Assembly: GCA_946902985.2 (NCBI GenBank)
Contig: OX336389.2
Location: 172,928,704-172,992,703 of the forward strand
Direction of reading: 5' to 3'
Length of the DNA: 64,000 nucleotides
Source: Meconema thalassinum
Lineage: Eukaryota > Arthropoda > Insecta > Orthoptera > Tettigoniidae
Shown: positions 42,241 through 53,600 of the stretch, in pieces
How positions within the stretch are numbered: position 1 is the first letter of the stretch
Layout of the letters: the number at the start of each line of letters is the position of its first letter
Position numbers and translations under genes: made by a program
Notes under the pieces: model-generated
Databases searched by the model: none
The model's input: the letters and a program-made list of their open reading frames with translations, nothing else
Told to the model about the DNA's origin: nothing

Positions 42241-42610
42241 TGCTTGCCACGGTGGGTGAGTGGTTATAGTGTCGGATTACCAACCCCCAAGCTTGTAGGT
42301 TCGCTCCTGACCGGGGTAAGTGATTTTTGAAAAGAGGCAAAAATTACGACATGTCATACGATGTTGGCATGTCAAAGAACCCATTTGAATTCAGTAGGCC
42401 GTGTTCATAATGACAAAATTAATCTCGGGATTTTCCGCCAACACAAAGTTCCTCATTTCTCTACTAGAAAGCGCTATAGTGCCAAGGAACTTAGATATAT
42501 TTAACCTCCTTGACTTTCATAGTGCTTCAAGGAACAACAAAATTTGACATGCAAGCTACCCTCTGGGTGTCAAATAACAAAGCTTGCACCCGGCACCCGA
42601 GGCCATATGA

Positions 42611-42637
<27 letters not shown>
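42241..42637 (+). repeat. SINE family H (tRNA-derived) with (ATT)n tail
   Basis: The head TGGGTGAGTGGTTATAGTG (A-box) and TAGGTTCGCTCCTG (B-box) are followed by a long body, ending 'gcttgcacccggcacccgagg' and then an ATT repeat (42611-42637). Only copy in the window. Confidence 0.75.
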
Positions 42638-42641
<4 letters not shown>

Positions 42642-43560
42642 TGAAACGGATGTCGCTGATGGATGCTATGGGATGTTGTTTCCAGCCATACTGATATGGA
42701 ACAATGCGTAAGATTTTTGAAGTTATCTAACCTTATAAAGAGTCCTGTTGAAATATATTTGTGGTTACAATATGTTGTTTCCAGATGGTCGAACACCGTA
42801 AATATGTTTTATAAATGATAAAACCATCTAACTAACTAACCTCGAATAAACCCAGAGGATCCTACTTCTAGGTTACCTCTGTAGAACTAGCTGTCCAAAC
42901 GGGTGATTTATTTCATATCATAATTCAATTTGCCAAGTATATTTATAGGTTGAATGAATTACTTGGACATTGATGGGCCAAAATATATGGATAAGTCGAG
43001 AATAAACTCAACTAAGTATCTTCAAGAAACAGTGTGCACCAACAAGGAATATGCAAATGAAATGTAATGCAATGTGACAATAACAAGGTTTCATTTACGT
43101 ATATTGCCACTAAATGTAGTCACCAGTGCGGTGACAAATTTCACACCCCCACCAATAAAAAATAAAAAATAGCGGTTGTTATATTAAATATTAGTAGAAT
43201 GAGTATTTTGGTTAGTTATTGGACTAATACAGGAGGTACATTTAAATCCCCCACCACCATGATCGTTTCACTTTGATCCCCCAATTTACACATTTGCAGA
43301 CTTTAAGAAATCACCTTGTGGTAAAGGTTATTTTTATTCTCTTAAGACTTAAACGATGTGTCATAAAATTTCTACATTCAATTTTGTTCTTATACCAGTA
43401 CTTCGTCTTGATTGAATGAAAATACTAAGAAGATGAATTATTTTCATACCGTCAAAGTTTTAACGTTAACTCCACGAACTGTCAGTGCAAGTAAAGCTTT
43501 TGTCTGCAGTTTTGCACCTTGTAGCAGAATATTGTTGTAATGCTCATACTGCTGGTTATA
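42638..43560. other. Unassigned AT-rich sequence
   Basis: About 0.9 kb with no gene, RNA or repeat that I can name. Confidence 0.5.
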
Positions 43561-43574
43561 ACTTTCATATGATA

Positions 43575-43795
43575 ACATTTTTTACAAAGCTACAACATAC
43601 AAATTAAAATGTGCATATTGATTTGTGTAGTACGCCTAGAATTTCTAATGAGTGGTATGGACTACGTGTTTGAGATAACAAGAGTAGATAGTGAAGATCA
43701 TCGCAGGTTGACACATTCCGTTGATATTACTACCTTGACGTCCAGTTTGGAGTGGGGGGCAGTAAAACACGCCTTAGGCAACTTCCCCTGTTAGG
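43575..43795 (+). repeat. 3' part of the FLYWCH/MULE-type element, copy 2
   Basis: Matches 37300-37590 (gctacaacatac-type start, 'gagataacaagagtagatag', 'cagtttggagtggggggcag', 'caggcaacttccc'-type end) with deletions. It may be the displaced right part of the element at 40148. Confidence 0.6.
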
Positions 43796-43937
43796 ATTTT
43801 CCTAATTGACCCCCGTGGAGAGGACTCATCAGCGGAGCTCGGTATCACCCAATTCGCCAACACCCAACTTCCCATGTTAGGGTTTTCCTAACTGACCCCC
43901 ATGGAGAGAACTCATTAGCGGAGCTCGGTATCACCCC
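43780..43937 (+). repeat. Tandem duplication, period 86 bp
   Basis: Copies 43780-43850 and 43866-43937 share 'ttttcctaa.tgaccccc', 'tggagag' and 'gcggagctcggtatcaccc', with a few substitutions. Confidence 0.85.
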
Positions 43938-44012
43938 TAATACTCTAAATCTCAACCTGGTGCTCGCGAACACTACGGTGCTCCTTAAAGGGAATTTGGT
44001 GCTCTGGTTATA

Positions 44013-44300
44013 CGAACACAAGCTCCCCTGAGATCCTTCCAACAATTCAAATTTGGTTTTAATGAACCGGATAATAGTGTTTCCATTACAAGTTTTGACA
44101 GTCAGAAATGTTATCATTTTGTGAAATAGGACTTGTCAATCTACAGTAAAAAAAGTGCTCGCGAACACAAGCTCCCCTGAGATCCTTCCAACAATTCAAA
44201 TTTGGTTTTAATGAACCGGATAATAGTGTTTCCATTACAAGTTTTGACAGTCAGAAATGTTATCATTTTGTGAAATAGGACTTGTCAATCTACAGTAAAA
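44013..44300 (+). repeat. Exact tandem duplication, 139 bp, period 149 bp
   Basis: 44013-44151 and 44162-44300 appear identical base for base (from CGAACACAAGCTCCCC to CTACAGTAAAA), separated by a 10-base spacer. It is the most recent-looking local duplication in the window. Confidence 0.95.
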
Positions 44301-44532
44301 TAATTGGTCATCCCTGTTTTTTAGTAACACGAAAGATGTTGATTGGCCTCAACAGTTCACACGAAATGTACCTCATCCCCATGAGTCATGCATGGAGTTG
44401 CAGCATGCCTGGTGAGCGGTGAATCTCTAGCTATTTCAGCACTTTAGAGGGAGAGAGAGAGAGGAAAAGAAAAGAGAGGAACATGCTTGTTGCATTATTA
44501 TTATTATCGGTATTATTATTAAAAAATAAAAT

Positions 44533-44818
44533 AACCCCTGGCACTACAGCCCATGAAGGACCTAGGCATACAAAGCGACCACTGCCCAGTCATTTGGCCT
44601 GCAGATATTGGGGTGACACGTGGTCAGCGCATCGGGTCCACTCAGTCGTTAATCTTGGTTTCCGTGAACAGGGCGCTGTCTCACTGTCAGACAGCTACTC
44701 AATTGCCCTTACGAGGCTGAGTGCACCCCGTACCAGCCCTCGAGTCAGTTTCTAAGGAATCGAATTCGGGGCCTCCAGGTGAGAGGCAGGCGCGCTACCC
44801 CAACACCACGGGGCCGGC
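44533..44818 (-). repeat. SINE family E, copy 4
   Basis: Words 'cactacagcccatgaagg', 'agatattggggtgacacg', 'gggcgctgtctcactgtcag' and a head ending at 44818 (GGGGCCGGCC). The central GACGGAGCC piece is deleted. ATT-rich tail sequence lies to the left. Confidence 0.85.
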
Positions 44819-44835
44819 CATTATTATTATTATTA

Positions 44836-44923
44836 TTGTCTGTCTGTCTGTCTGTCTGTTAGGTAGTCAGCCCGAAGGCTGGTTGGATCCTCAAAAAGTA
44901 CCGCCGTTAGGTTATGTAGGTAG
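44836..44923 (+). repeat. SINE-like family F, copy 2, left part (split by hAT C)
   Basis: A GTCT microsatellite (44837-44862) is followed by 'taggtagtcagcccgaagg' and 'tggttggatcctcaaaaag'. It continues at 48486. The last 8 bases, GTAGGTAG (44916-44923), are the hAT target duplication. Confidence 0.85.
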
Positions 44924-45659
44924 TAGAGCTGGTAATAATAGATTTTCAATTAATCGATTAACAATCGATTAATCGATTAATTTGAAATTAATCGGAAACG
45001 ATTAATCGAAGCTCCTTAAAATCGATTAATCGATTAACCGCTTAACCGAATAACCTATTAATCGAATAATCGATTAACCGAAAAATCGATTAACTGATAG
45101 TAGACACGAGATAAGAAAATAAGCTTTGAAAATGGTTTAAATGAGAAGTCATCGCTTAAGTTGAGTTAGGCTTATTTTCTGAATGATGTATAGAAATCTA
45201 TAAAAGTTAAATTCTGCGTAAAAATACGTGTCCTTCCTTGTTTATGTTAACAATAACCAAATAAAAATCAGTGACCGTGGAAGGACAAACATCAATAAAA
45301 TTGGGAAGGGTTTCAGGAAAAGAAAACGAGGAGTTTTCAGCAATGCTTTTGAATCGTGTTCAATTTTTGTTGGAAAGGCTGTTTACAATTTAGGACAGGA
45401 ACATTTTTGTTTTATTCTGGTTTAGCCTAATTTCCACAAAGACCTGTAGGTTGTAACTCTTCAGGCGGTCAACTTGAATTTGCCCAAAGACTGGGCGGAT
45501 TCCAATGTATAAACTATATGAATTATAAGTAAATAACACTCCTAGGAACATTACATGTGTTAGTTATGATCGCTATTACAATCACTATCACTATTACGTC
45601 GCCACACTCGAATGCTCCGAGTGGGTAAGAGATTTCACGAGCCCTTCATCCAGGAAAGC

Positions 45660-46121
45660 TACCAACAGCAATGAGGTTCAGTCATGTTTTGGGGTGGAAT
45701 CATGTTCGGTTGACGTACGCCTCTAATTCCTATCCACGGTAACATGACTGGTCTGGTGTATACAGACTACATCGTTACAGGATTTGCTACCACAATGGGT
45801 GAGGGCTTTACACTAGTGGACGATAATGCTCGTGCCCATCGAGCTAGGGTGGACAATCAGTTCCTTCAGATGCATATCATACAGAGAATGGAGTGGCCTA
45901 CCTATTCTGCGGACATGAACTGTAATGAACATGCCTGGAAAGAGCCCAAGAGGGCAATTTCGCACCGTCCTAATCCTCCAACAAACAAAGAGCAACTGAT
46001 TGAAGCTGCATTCCAAGAGTGGGGAAATCTGCCCCAAACCACGTTGTATTCGTTGGTGCTCAGTATGCCTCGTCATCTGCAAGCATGGATTAGAGCTCGT
46101 GGTGGCCATACATGGTATTGA
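45660..46121 (+). pseudogene. Tc1-like transposase fragment (DD34E spacing)
   Basis: An open frame from 45744 (125 codons) and a little broken sequence before it ('SVMFWGGI') cover the second half of the catalytic domain. They include 'LVDDNARAHRA' (Asp) and, 34 residues later, the Glu in 'MNCNEHAW'. The conserved 'PDLNPIE' has decayed to 'ADMNCNE'. The first Asp and the DNA-binding domain are absent. It is only distantly related to the transposase at 11872. No inverted repeats found. Confidence 0.8.
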
Positions 46122-47064
46122 TATGCCCCAACATGAAGAGGACGGTTGTGTGCTCAGTCCCACATTATCACTTTTGTTATTCGTCGTGTGTTTCTGTCTC
46201 TTTTGCAAAGCAGATTGTGTGTGGTTTTTCTTAGTATGTACCCTATATTGTGTATAATATGATAACATACACGTAGCAAAATGAACAAGTTACTGAATCA
46301 CAACATGCGAGACCTTTTTTGAGCATTGTATAAGTTTAGTTTTTTTAATAAGGGTTTGTGAATTATTTATGAGTATTATCATCGTGTATACAAATAAGAA
46401 TAACACAATATAATAAATAAAATTAGAGCATGCACTTGAATTCTATTATGCATAAGTTTGCATATCTCAGCGGAGCCTTGGTCGTACACTAGTTACGCTT
46501 TAGCCTGCCTACTCCCGCCGGGGTCATTGTGATCATAACTAATACGTGTAATTTTTCAAGGAGTTCATTTACTTATTACTCATATTTTATATACATTGCA
46601 CCCCGCACAGTCAATGGACAAATTCATCTTGACCGACTGAAGAGTTACAACTGACAGTTTTTGTATAGGCAACACTGAAACAATGGCTTCAACAGTTCAC
46701 AAACAAGATGCATTATTTAAAAATAAATGTGACAATATAATTCAATAGACGGTCTGTTTTGGTGCAAAAATACTAGCAAGTACTCATTTTCTGGGACGAG
46801 GCAGCTCCGCTTTGCAGTCACAATGTTTCCAGCGGGGAATATCAACTATTTTGTCGCTAGTTTAGCGGGCCTTTGATATATTGTTTATTCATTTTCCACC
46901 TGTGAAAAAGGGTGAGTATGCAAGTCAGGCGGTGAATTCCCAAGATAGACGTCCAGCAAGTCTTTTGCAATGATTGCAATATTTACTCTACATCTACGAG
47001 ATTTCCTATTTTTACCGCGCTTTTTATAACTGCCTTACCATGAGATCATTGAGTTTTTATCGAA

Positions 47065-47800
47065 CTTCGCTACGTGTTGACTTTAGACATACCTTCGTTC
47101 GTAAGACGTCACATTTGTATATTTGGAGTCGAAATTTAATGTTTTTCGGACGGTCAAAGACTTTTTACATGAGATTAATAAATACAATTAGATGACCAGT
47201 TTCGATCGTCAAGCGATCATCAGATCTTTACACTTCGGCTATTAATCTGTGTCTACAAGTATGGGTTATGACATTTACAATACTTACACTTTTTTAGTTG
47301 CGGTAGTAATTAATCTAGCACAAATAGTAAAGATATGTTATTTTTTGTTGATATACTGATAGTTGTGATTGATCTTCAAGTTTGCTTGCTTAGTGCCATT
47401 ATGTGATTGTTATTAAATGGTCAGGTTATTGTGTCAGCATAATCGTCCTCACGCTGTGCACAAAAACGAACCACACATCGCTCAAACTGCGAAGTGCACC
47501 ATTTAATAACTATCTATCAGTATCTCAACAAAAAGCACATAGGCCTATCTTTAGTTTGGTAGTTTAATTGCTACTGCAAATAAATAAGTGTATATATTGT
47601 AATTATCATTCCATACTTCTCCATATACAGTAGATTTAATAGCCTACGTGTAAATGATCTGATGATGATCACTTGACGATCGAAACTAGTTATCCAAGTG
47701 TGTTTATTAACATCATGTAGTATTTTTTCAGGATTAGCGAACACATTTTGATTTCTAAGGCAAGCCTGAAAAAGGGCTTCCAACACGGTAATCCTTGGAG
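47065..47800. mobile_element. Foldback element inside hAT C
   Basis: 47150-47262 matches the reverse complement of 47613-47722. The core is near perfect (AGTTTCGATCGTCAAG, GATCATCA, GATC, TTTACAC), and weaker similarity extends outward to about 47065 and 47800. The 350-base centre is non-coding. No clear TSD. Confidence 0.7.
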
Positions 47801-47825
47801 TGAAGTTAAATGAAACCTCAAAGCA

Positions 47826-48095
47826 GGCGTTGAGCAGTGGCTAGCATTCTTAGCTGTCACCACAGAGGTTTGGGTTCGATACCCGGCTCTGCCAAGAAAT
47901 TTAATTCTGGTGTGGGGGCTGGAACGTGTACACTCAACCTCGTGAGGCAAAACTGATAAGAGGAGGCTTTGATTCTTACCTCAGTCATCCTGGAAATGAT
48001 TTTCCAAGGTTTCTCATTTCTACTCCAGGCAAATGCCGGGATGGTACCTAATTCAAGGCCACGGTACCCATATTCTACCTGAACTACAAATACAC
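47826..48095 (+). repeat. SINE family D, copy 4 (best head)
   Basis: Head TTGAGCAGTGGCTAGC (A-box) and GGTTCGATACCCGG (B-box), then 'cctcgtgaggcaaaactgat', 'tctcatttctactccagg' and 'caaatgccgggatgg'. Other copies are at 2262, 3421, 39196 and 41405. Dispersed repeat I-like sequence follows at 48110-48180. Confidence 0.85.
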
Positions 48096-48485
48096 ACACT
48101 GGTACAGACATCGCAGTGACACATGTTATCAGACAAGTCTTAAACACACCCCAGTACGCGGGGATACGTGACCACGATTTTGCAAAGTCCCTAAAAGAAT
48201 CAAAAACATCATTCATCATGGGACTGCCCCATCCAACCATGTCGAGTGATTGCATTAAGAAACCAAGTTGTGTCATAGTTGGTTGATTCTGTGAGAGCGT
48301 AGTTAAAAATGCGAAATACATTAATTAATCGGCAAAACAAATAAAAAACCGATTAATAGATTAATCGATTATTCGACTAATTGATTAATCGTTATTTACG
48401 ATAATTAATCGATTATTCGGTTTCGATTAATCGATTAATCGAAATCTGAAATTATTCGATTAAAAGTAACAGCCCTAGTAGGTAG

Positions 48486-48640
48486 ACACCCACAAAAACC
48501 CAAGGCAGCGCTATATTGAGGCGTACTAGGCAAGATGAGGTGTGAGGTAGTTTGCTATTGCTTTCCTCACTGAGTCAGAACAGCAGTACTAACCCTATGA
48601 GTAGAACCTTTCACAGCATCCACAGGCACTGACTGTGCCC
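48486..48640 (+). repeat. SINE-like family F, copy 2, right part
   Basis: Continues the unit broken at 44923 ('acacccacaaa', 'ggcgtactaggcaagatgag', 'tgctttcctcactg'). To 48882 I see nothing more. Confidence 0.8.
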
Positions 48641-48882
48641 TGAATGTCATTACTAAGCACCACCCATTCCTCAGTAGCTTCCATATAATCTCACAGCCAT
48701 GAGTAAGAATGCCCAAAATCTTCAAAAATATCAACAATTTGTTTGCGCCATATCAATCTACGAACATTTAAATTTCTAACGGTACATATATTTTTGCCTT
48801 ATACTTACCCACAATCGTGCGTCCTATTAGTAAACCCACCAAATTACTCTTTTTAGACGATAGATAGGCTATAAAACCTAGC

Positions 48883-49034
48883 GATCATGAGCCACGGGAC
48901 CTCCTATTTACGTGGAATCAAAACCACAGGGCATAGCATTTCAGTTTGAAAATCTGACATGCATTGACCGTGAATCGAACCCGGTCCGCCTTGGTGAGAG
49001 ACAAACAGCTTGACAGCTGCGCCAGCACACCCCA
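48883..49034 (-). repeat. SINE family A, copy 3
   Basis: Minus strand head ends TGGCGCAGCTGTCAAGCTG (A-box) with B-box GGTTCGATTCACGG, then the shared body 'atttcaaactgaaatgct'-like region. It matches 4644-4830 in reverse. Confidence 0.85.
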
Positions 49035-49892
49035 ATTTGACAGATAGGCCTACATTCAGAGTTTGTGGTAGGAACTTCTGAGGTCTAGTGATCAAAAACT
49101 GAGGAGAGCTGAGGATACGTGTGTACAGATTTGGACAGTGTGGTACTGCAAGTGACGCAACCGGAAGCCCCACTGATTGAGTTAAGCCGGGTCACCCAGG
49201 CCATATATTGTGTAGTGCCGGTGGGCGGTTGAGGCGGCGCGGAGTTGCGTGAGAACACCATGCCGCTTGCACCTCGCACGCGCACAGCCCGCCCCCCCGC
49301 CAACCCGCCTGTCTATTGGCGAACAATAGGGCCACGTCGACAAAAGTTAACTGCGGTAGGCCCACACCACACTGCATCAAACAAACCTGTTGCTGTACAG
49401 CTTGTGGTAGTCAGGTAGCAATTGACATGCAGGGACACCGCAGTGCGTAGGCCGCACGGACACCAGAAGAGTAAGTTACTGTGTGATTGGCATTTACAAT
49501 GCACCTCAGCAAGAAAGTGTCTATTACGTTGTGGTGGGTGTAAATTGAAACTAATAATAATATGATAGGTGCAGGGACACTGGGCAATTACAATGACATA
49601 TAAAAAAAGCATTTAAAAAAATTTAAAAATACACTAAATACTTGGTTCCGAAGTTTCCGTGACAGACTGACATAAATGCCAAGTCTCTATTCGCGTGAAC
49701 GCGTTTCCTTGCACATTTCCTTGAATGTTTATTTCGAATACTGTTTTCAAAAATATCGTTTGGAAAAGAAGCTTTAAGGTGCTCCTTCATAGAAAGAACA
49801 TATCTGACACTCAATTTATAAGGATGTTATAGGTATAAATGGGATGTGTGTATGACTGACCTCTCTGAAATTATAGATTTCATACCAAGTTT
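49035..49892. other. Unassigned, partly GC-rich sequence
   Basis: 49180-49470 is clearly more GC-rich than its surroundings (for example a run of C near 49290). No open frame with known motifs and no repeat match in the window. Confidence 0.4.
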
Positions 49893-50123
49893 AATAATAA
49901 TAATAAATGTTATTGGAAATACGTCCCATGCAACTACTGTGGCTTTTAGTTACGCCGGGGTGCCAGAATTTTGTCCCGAAGGGGATCATTAACGTGCCAG
50001 TAAATCTGACACGGCTACCTCGCATTTGCGCACCCTCAAATGCCAACTGACTGCGCCAATATTCGATCCTGCAACCTTGGGAACAGTAGGCGAGAACGTC
50101 ACCGCAGCGCCACGCAGCCAATC
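49893..50123 (-). repeat. SINE family B, copy 3 (uninterrupted)
   Basis: Starts after an ATA repeat, has 'ggggtgccagaattttgtcc', 'ggggatcattaacgtgcc' and the head in reverse at the right (CCGCAGCGCCACGCAGCC). It shows the pre-insertion form of the hAT-1 target site. Confidence 0.88.
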
Positions 50124-50374
50124 TTAGTAAGTTTCCTGATTAAGTGATTATAATTCTGTAATCACATTATTTTACTCCCATACAATTTTTCAGGCATCAG
50201 TTTATTGAAGAAAAAAAAAAGTGATCAAAACACTGTCAATAATATAAATGCAATTTTCTCACTTAAAATAACGAACACAAATGCCATAAATTAATAAAAA
50301 TAATATTTTTGATATCAACATAATGTAGCTGACTAGTGTAAAGCTGACATTGACAGTCCGACGAGCATAATGCT

Positions 50375-50640
50375 GACAAGGGGAGGATACGATGCATGGG
50401 TCACCGCTTCGAACCATCTTTGGTACACGTGTAGGACATGACCAGGGGTATATCAGGTGCAAGTAGTAAGGTGCGATACTCAGCCGTTTCCGAGATATTA
50501 ATTAATTGTAATTGCAGTGCGGCGTCTATATGCGGTGTACGCTTGCAAGAAGCCAACGAACGCGTGGTGCAACGGTAAGAGCACTGGTTCGTAAGCACGG
50601 GATCGCTGGATCGAATCCCACCGGTGAGCCTTTGCAGTGT
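50375..50640 (+). repeat. tRNA-like repeat J, copy 1
   Basis: About 265 bases. The right part has an A-box-like GTGGTGCAACGGTAAGAGC and a B-box-like GGATCGAATCCC, then a T-run (pol III terminator type). The left part is a conserved unknown segment (aggatacgatgcatg, ccgtttccgagat). An inverted copy lies at 55553-55828. Not a functional tRNA gene: the acceptor stem does not form. Confidence 0.8.
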
Positions 50641-53600
50641 GTTGTGTTTTTTTAAACATTGGCAATTCGTACAACTGTATGTGCCGTGAATAATGTTTAT
50701 TTTGCAGTTAATTGTAATAACGTGTTATGTGATTGGGAAAAGAGATTCTGAAATCATCGCATGGGGGTCAACGCTTGTGACATTACTTAATGTACAGTAT
50801 CGGCATGGCACATACATTGGTATTATACACAGTCAGGTGTATTCTATTATATGTATTGTGACCATTTAGATGAGGGCCACTGATTGTTTTTCTTTGAGGA
50901 ACCAACTGTTTGAAGAACGCGCGGAGCTGAGGTATTTCGTTTCATCAAGTTGACACTAGATGGAGAGAGCTTCGATATGAGAGATCTCATATGGTATATT
51001 TACGAGTTTTAATGTGAAGAGGTTGAACCACCAAAACATCGGGGGAACGTGCAGTACTCATTACTGGAAAAAAAATACCGAAGAGATCAAGAGAATCCGT
51101 CGTTTGGATCAGAAGATATTGGAGATGAAGAATCCAAGGCGCATGGATTATGTTTTGCATCGGAGTGGCTGACGGAAGTTAGGCTGCACGCAACAGGTGA
51201 GGCGAGGAGGCTTGACTAGATGACTACAAACACCGCGGGCTCATGGTCTGCATGCTTGGCAGATATTGTGTTTGATGATACAAGTCTAAAAGAGTTGGAA
51301 GACAATCAACGTATATGATGTGGGCCTTAAAATCCATATATCATAAATAGGCTAGATGGGCAAACCATTGCTTTGGTGTGTGCAAAGTTTTGGGGAATTC
51401 CTTACTCATCTAGGGAATCTAGCCTAGAAACTAGAAATGGTACTAGCATGCTACGTAAACCACTCTTAAGATTGTCAGTGTATCGATTCAAACATCAAGG
51501 CCATAAGCAAATACAGTACGCGAGGATCTAACCAACAGTTATGGTTGAAAAATGATTTCGGACCCGGTGTAGATATTCTAGAACGGGAAGTGAACCAGTC
51601 GAGTTAGGAAGTTTTCTGTGGCATAAAGCTGCAAGTGTTAGTTTGGGACTCGAATATTTATAACATTATGTTGCCAGACATGCATCATTGTGGTTGGAAA
51701 ATGTTAGATCGGACCGTCACCACGAAGACCAGTTGGAGGTGAGATGTCATGGGTTTTTGGGAACATCTTCCGGAATAATGGAGTGTAGGCGAAGTGGGAC
51801 GCGGAACATCTGTTCACTGGAAAGAACGTTTGCCAGCCGGCCTACATGGAATTTGCGTCAGAAGGACCCTTCATACAAGATATTCACGACGTAAGTCAAC
51901 TTTATTATTAAGTAGCTAGTGTATTGCATTCTCAATTTCGACTATACTGTCTGCTAAGTAGGTTTCTGCATCTGGAGATTTATTTCAAGATGTTATAGTA
52001 CATTTGAAGATTTATCAGCCAACTTATTTCGAATGGATCTCTTTGATGGAAATCTAGTGCGTTTGGGATGTCAACATGATAAGCTTCGATATAGCAGTAG
52101 ACTATTGTGTGGAAGATATTTTACACCATTCCACGCCTAAACCTTACGTTAGGAAACTTTGAAATAATATTTGGATTGGTTCAAAATTAAATGGTTTATA
52201 ATTCAATTAATTTGTTTATAATATTTTCTCGACTTTGTTAGTAGTTTCTCTTTTGGATATGCTGATAGATGAGGAACGTGGATTGCCACATTACGTTTAA
52301 ATATTATTCCTTGCGAATAATAGTTCGAAATTTTCTGTAAATTTATAAATTTTTATATTTGAATTTAAATAAATGTAAAATATTTTTCGTTGTAAATGAA
52401 GTTGAGATATGATATCAGAAGGCTGTATGACTGATAGTCAAGCCATAATGATAATAATAATAATATGTAAATGATTATATTGTTTGGAACATTTTCCAAT
52501 AATAATAATAATAATTCCTGGTAAAAATAGCGGTTAATAATTGGAGGAATAATGGATCGTAGTTGATAATATGGGAGTTGATTTTGAATAGAGGGACATG
52601 CCGAAAGCGTGATCTTTGATACTGGGAGCGGAAGGTCATTCATATACGAATTTTGTATAAAATGAGGAACTATGTATTGGAATTATGCGACAGTTTAACA
52701 GGAGTGTGTTGGGGCAGACATTAAAAGTTTATTACACCTATGCGAAAGGCCGAGATATTTAAATTTTGTGAGGGAGAGCATGATCCCATGTGTTGGTTGC
52801 TTAGAAGCCATTGAACCCAGCCTCCGTAGCTGAGGGGTCATTATAAAAATAAGAATATAATGGTCAAATGTTAAGTGAAAATAAAATATGAATTAATAAT
52901 GGATGTTTATAAAGTTGAGTTTTGAGGGTCAAATAATTGCTCCATGCTCAAATATGATTAAAAATGAGGACCATATAGTCGCTCATATGGGAAGCTAGTG
53001 GCCGATCGTCTGTGAAATTCTACATTCCTAGACTGTTGTATAGTCGCCCGCATGGTGTAGTCGTTTATATATGAATAAGTTGATGTCTCGTCCTAGTTTT
53101 TGCTGAAGGCCTTACCGTGTCCTATTTAACGTATTGACAGCATGAGAGGCATTTTGTCTAGAGATTGGTTGATGTATTAACAATTTTAAGCTGATAGCTG
53201 GTTGAATTTGTGGATCCATTAATCTTCATAAAATACCAGTTTGGATTATTCTAAATAATATTTTTTTTACAATGAATTAAATTGAAAGGATTAACATAAA
53301 TAAATTGAATTATATGAATATTATCAAAGAAATTAAATCGAAGCGATTCAATCAGAGGATTTAAATTATATGTGAAATGGTGAATAACATTTATTTATGG
53401 TGACATTGTGGAAAAATGGCGGAAGTTCAGTCAAAGTTTAAATTTGATAAATGCCGTCATGGGGTTAATGATTTTGATTTCACATCGTTTTGGGAATGTG
53501 ACTTCCCTGAAATGAGTTTAAGACGTGTGAAATTCCCCGCAGAGGTTGAAACAATTCTAGAAAATTTGATTCAAGTGATACTTTTGTAAATATTAAAATC

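Larger units (their letters stand above)
44924..48477. mobile_element. hAT element C, 3554 bp with nested insertions
   Basis: Perfect 8-bp TSD GTAGGTAG (44916-44923 and 48478-48485). Ends are TAGAGCTGGTAAT at the left and TAGGGCTGTTAC (minus strand) at the right. Both subterminal zones (44945-45090 and 48350-48460) are dense in ATTAATCGATTAATCG words, likely transposase-binding clusters. The family F copy at 5695-5870 gives the uninterrupted target. It holds a dead Tc1-like transposase, a foldback and a family D SINE. It has no hAT transposase, so it is non-autonomous. Confidence 0.92.
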
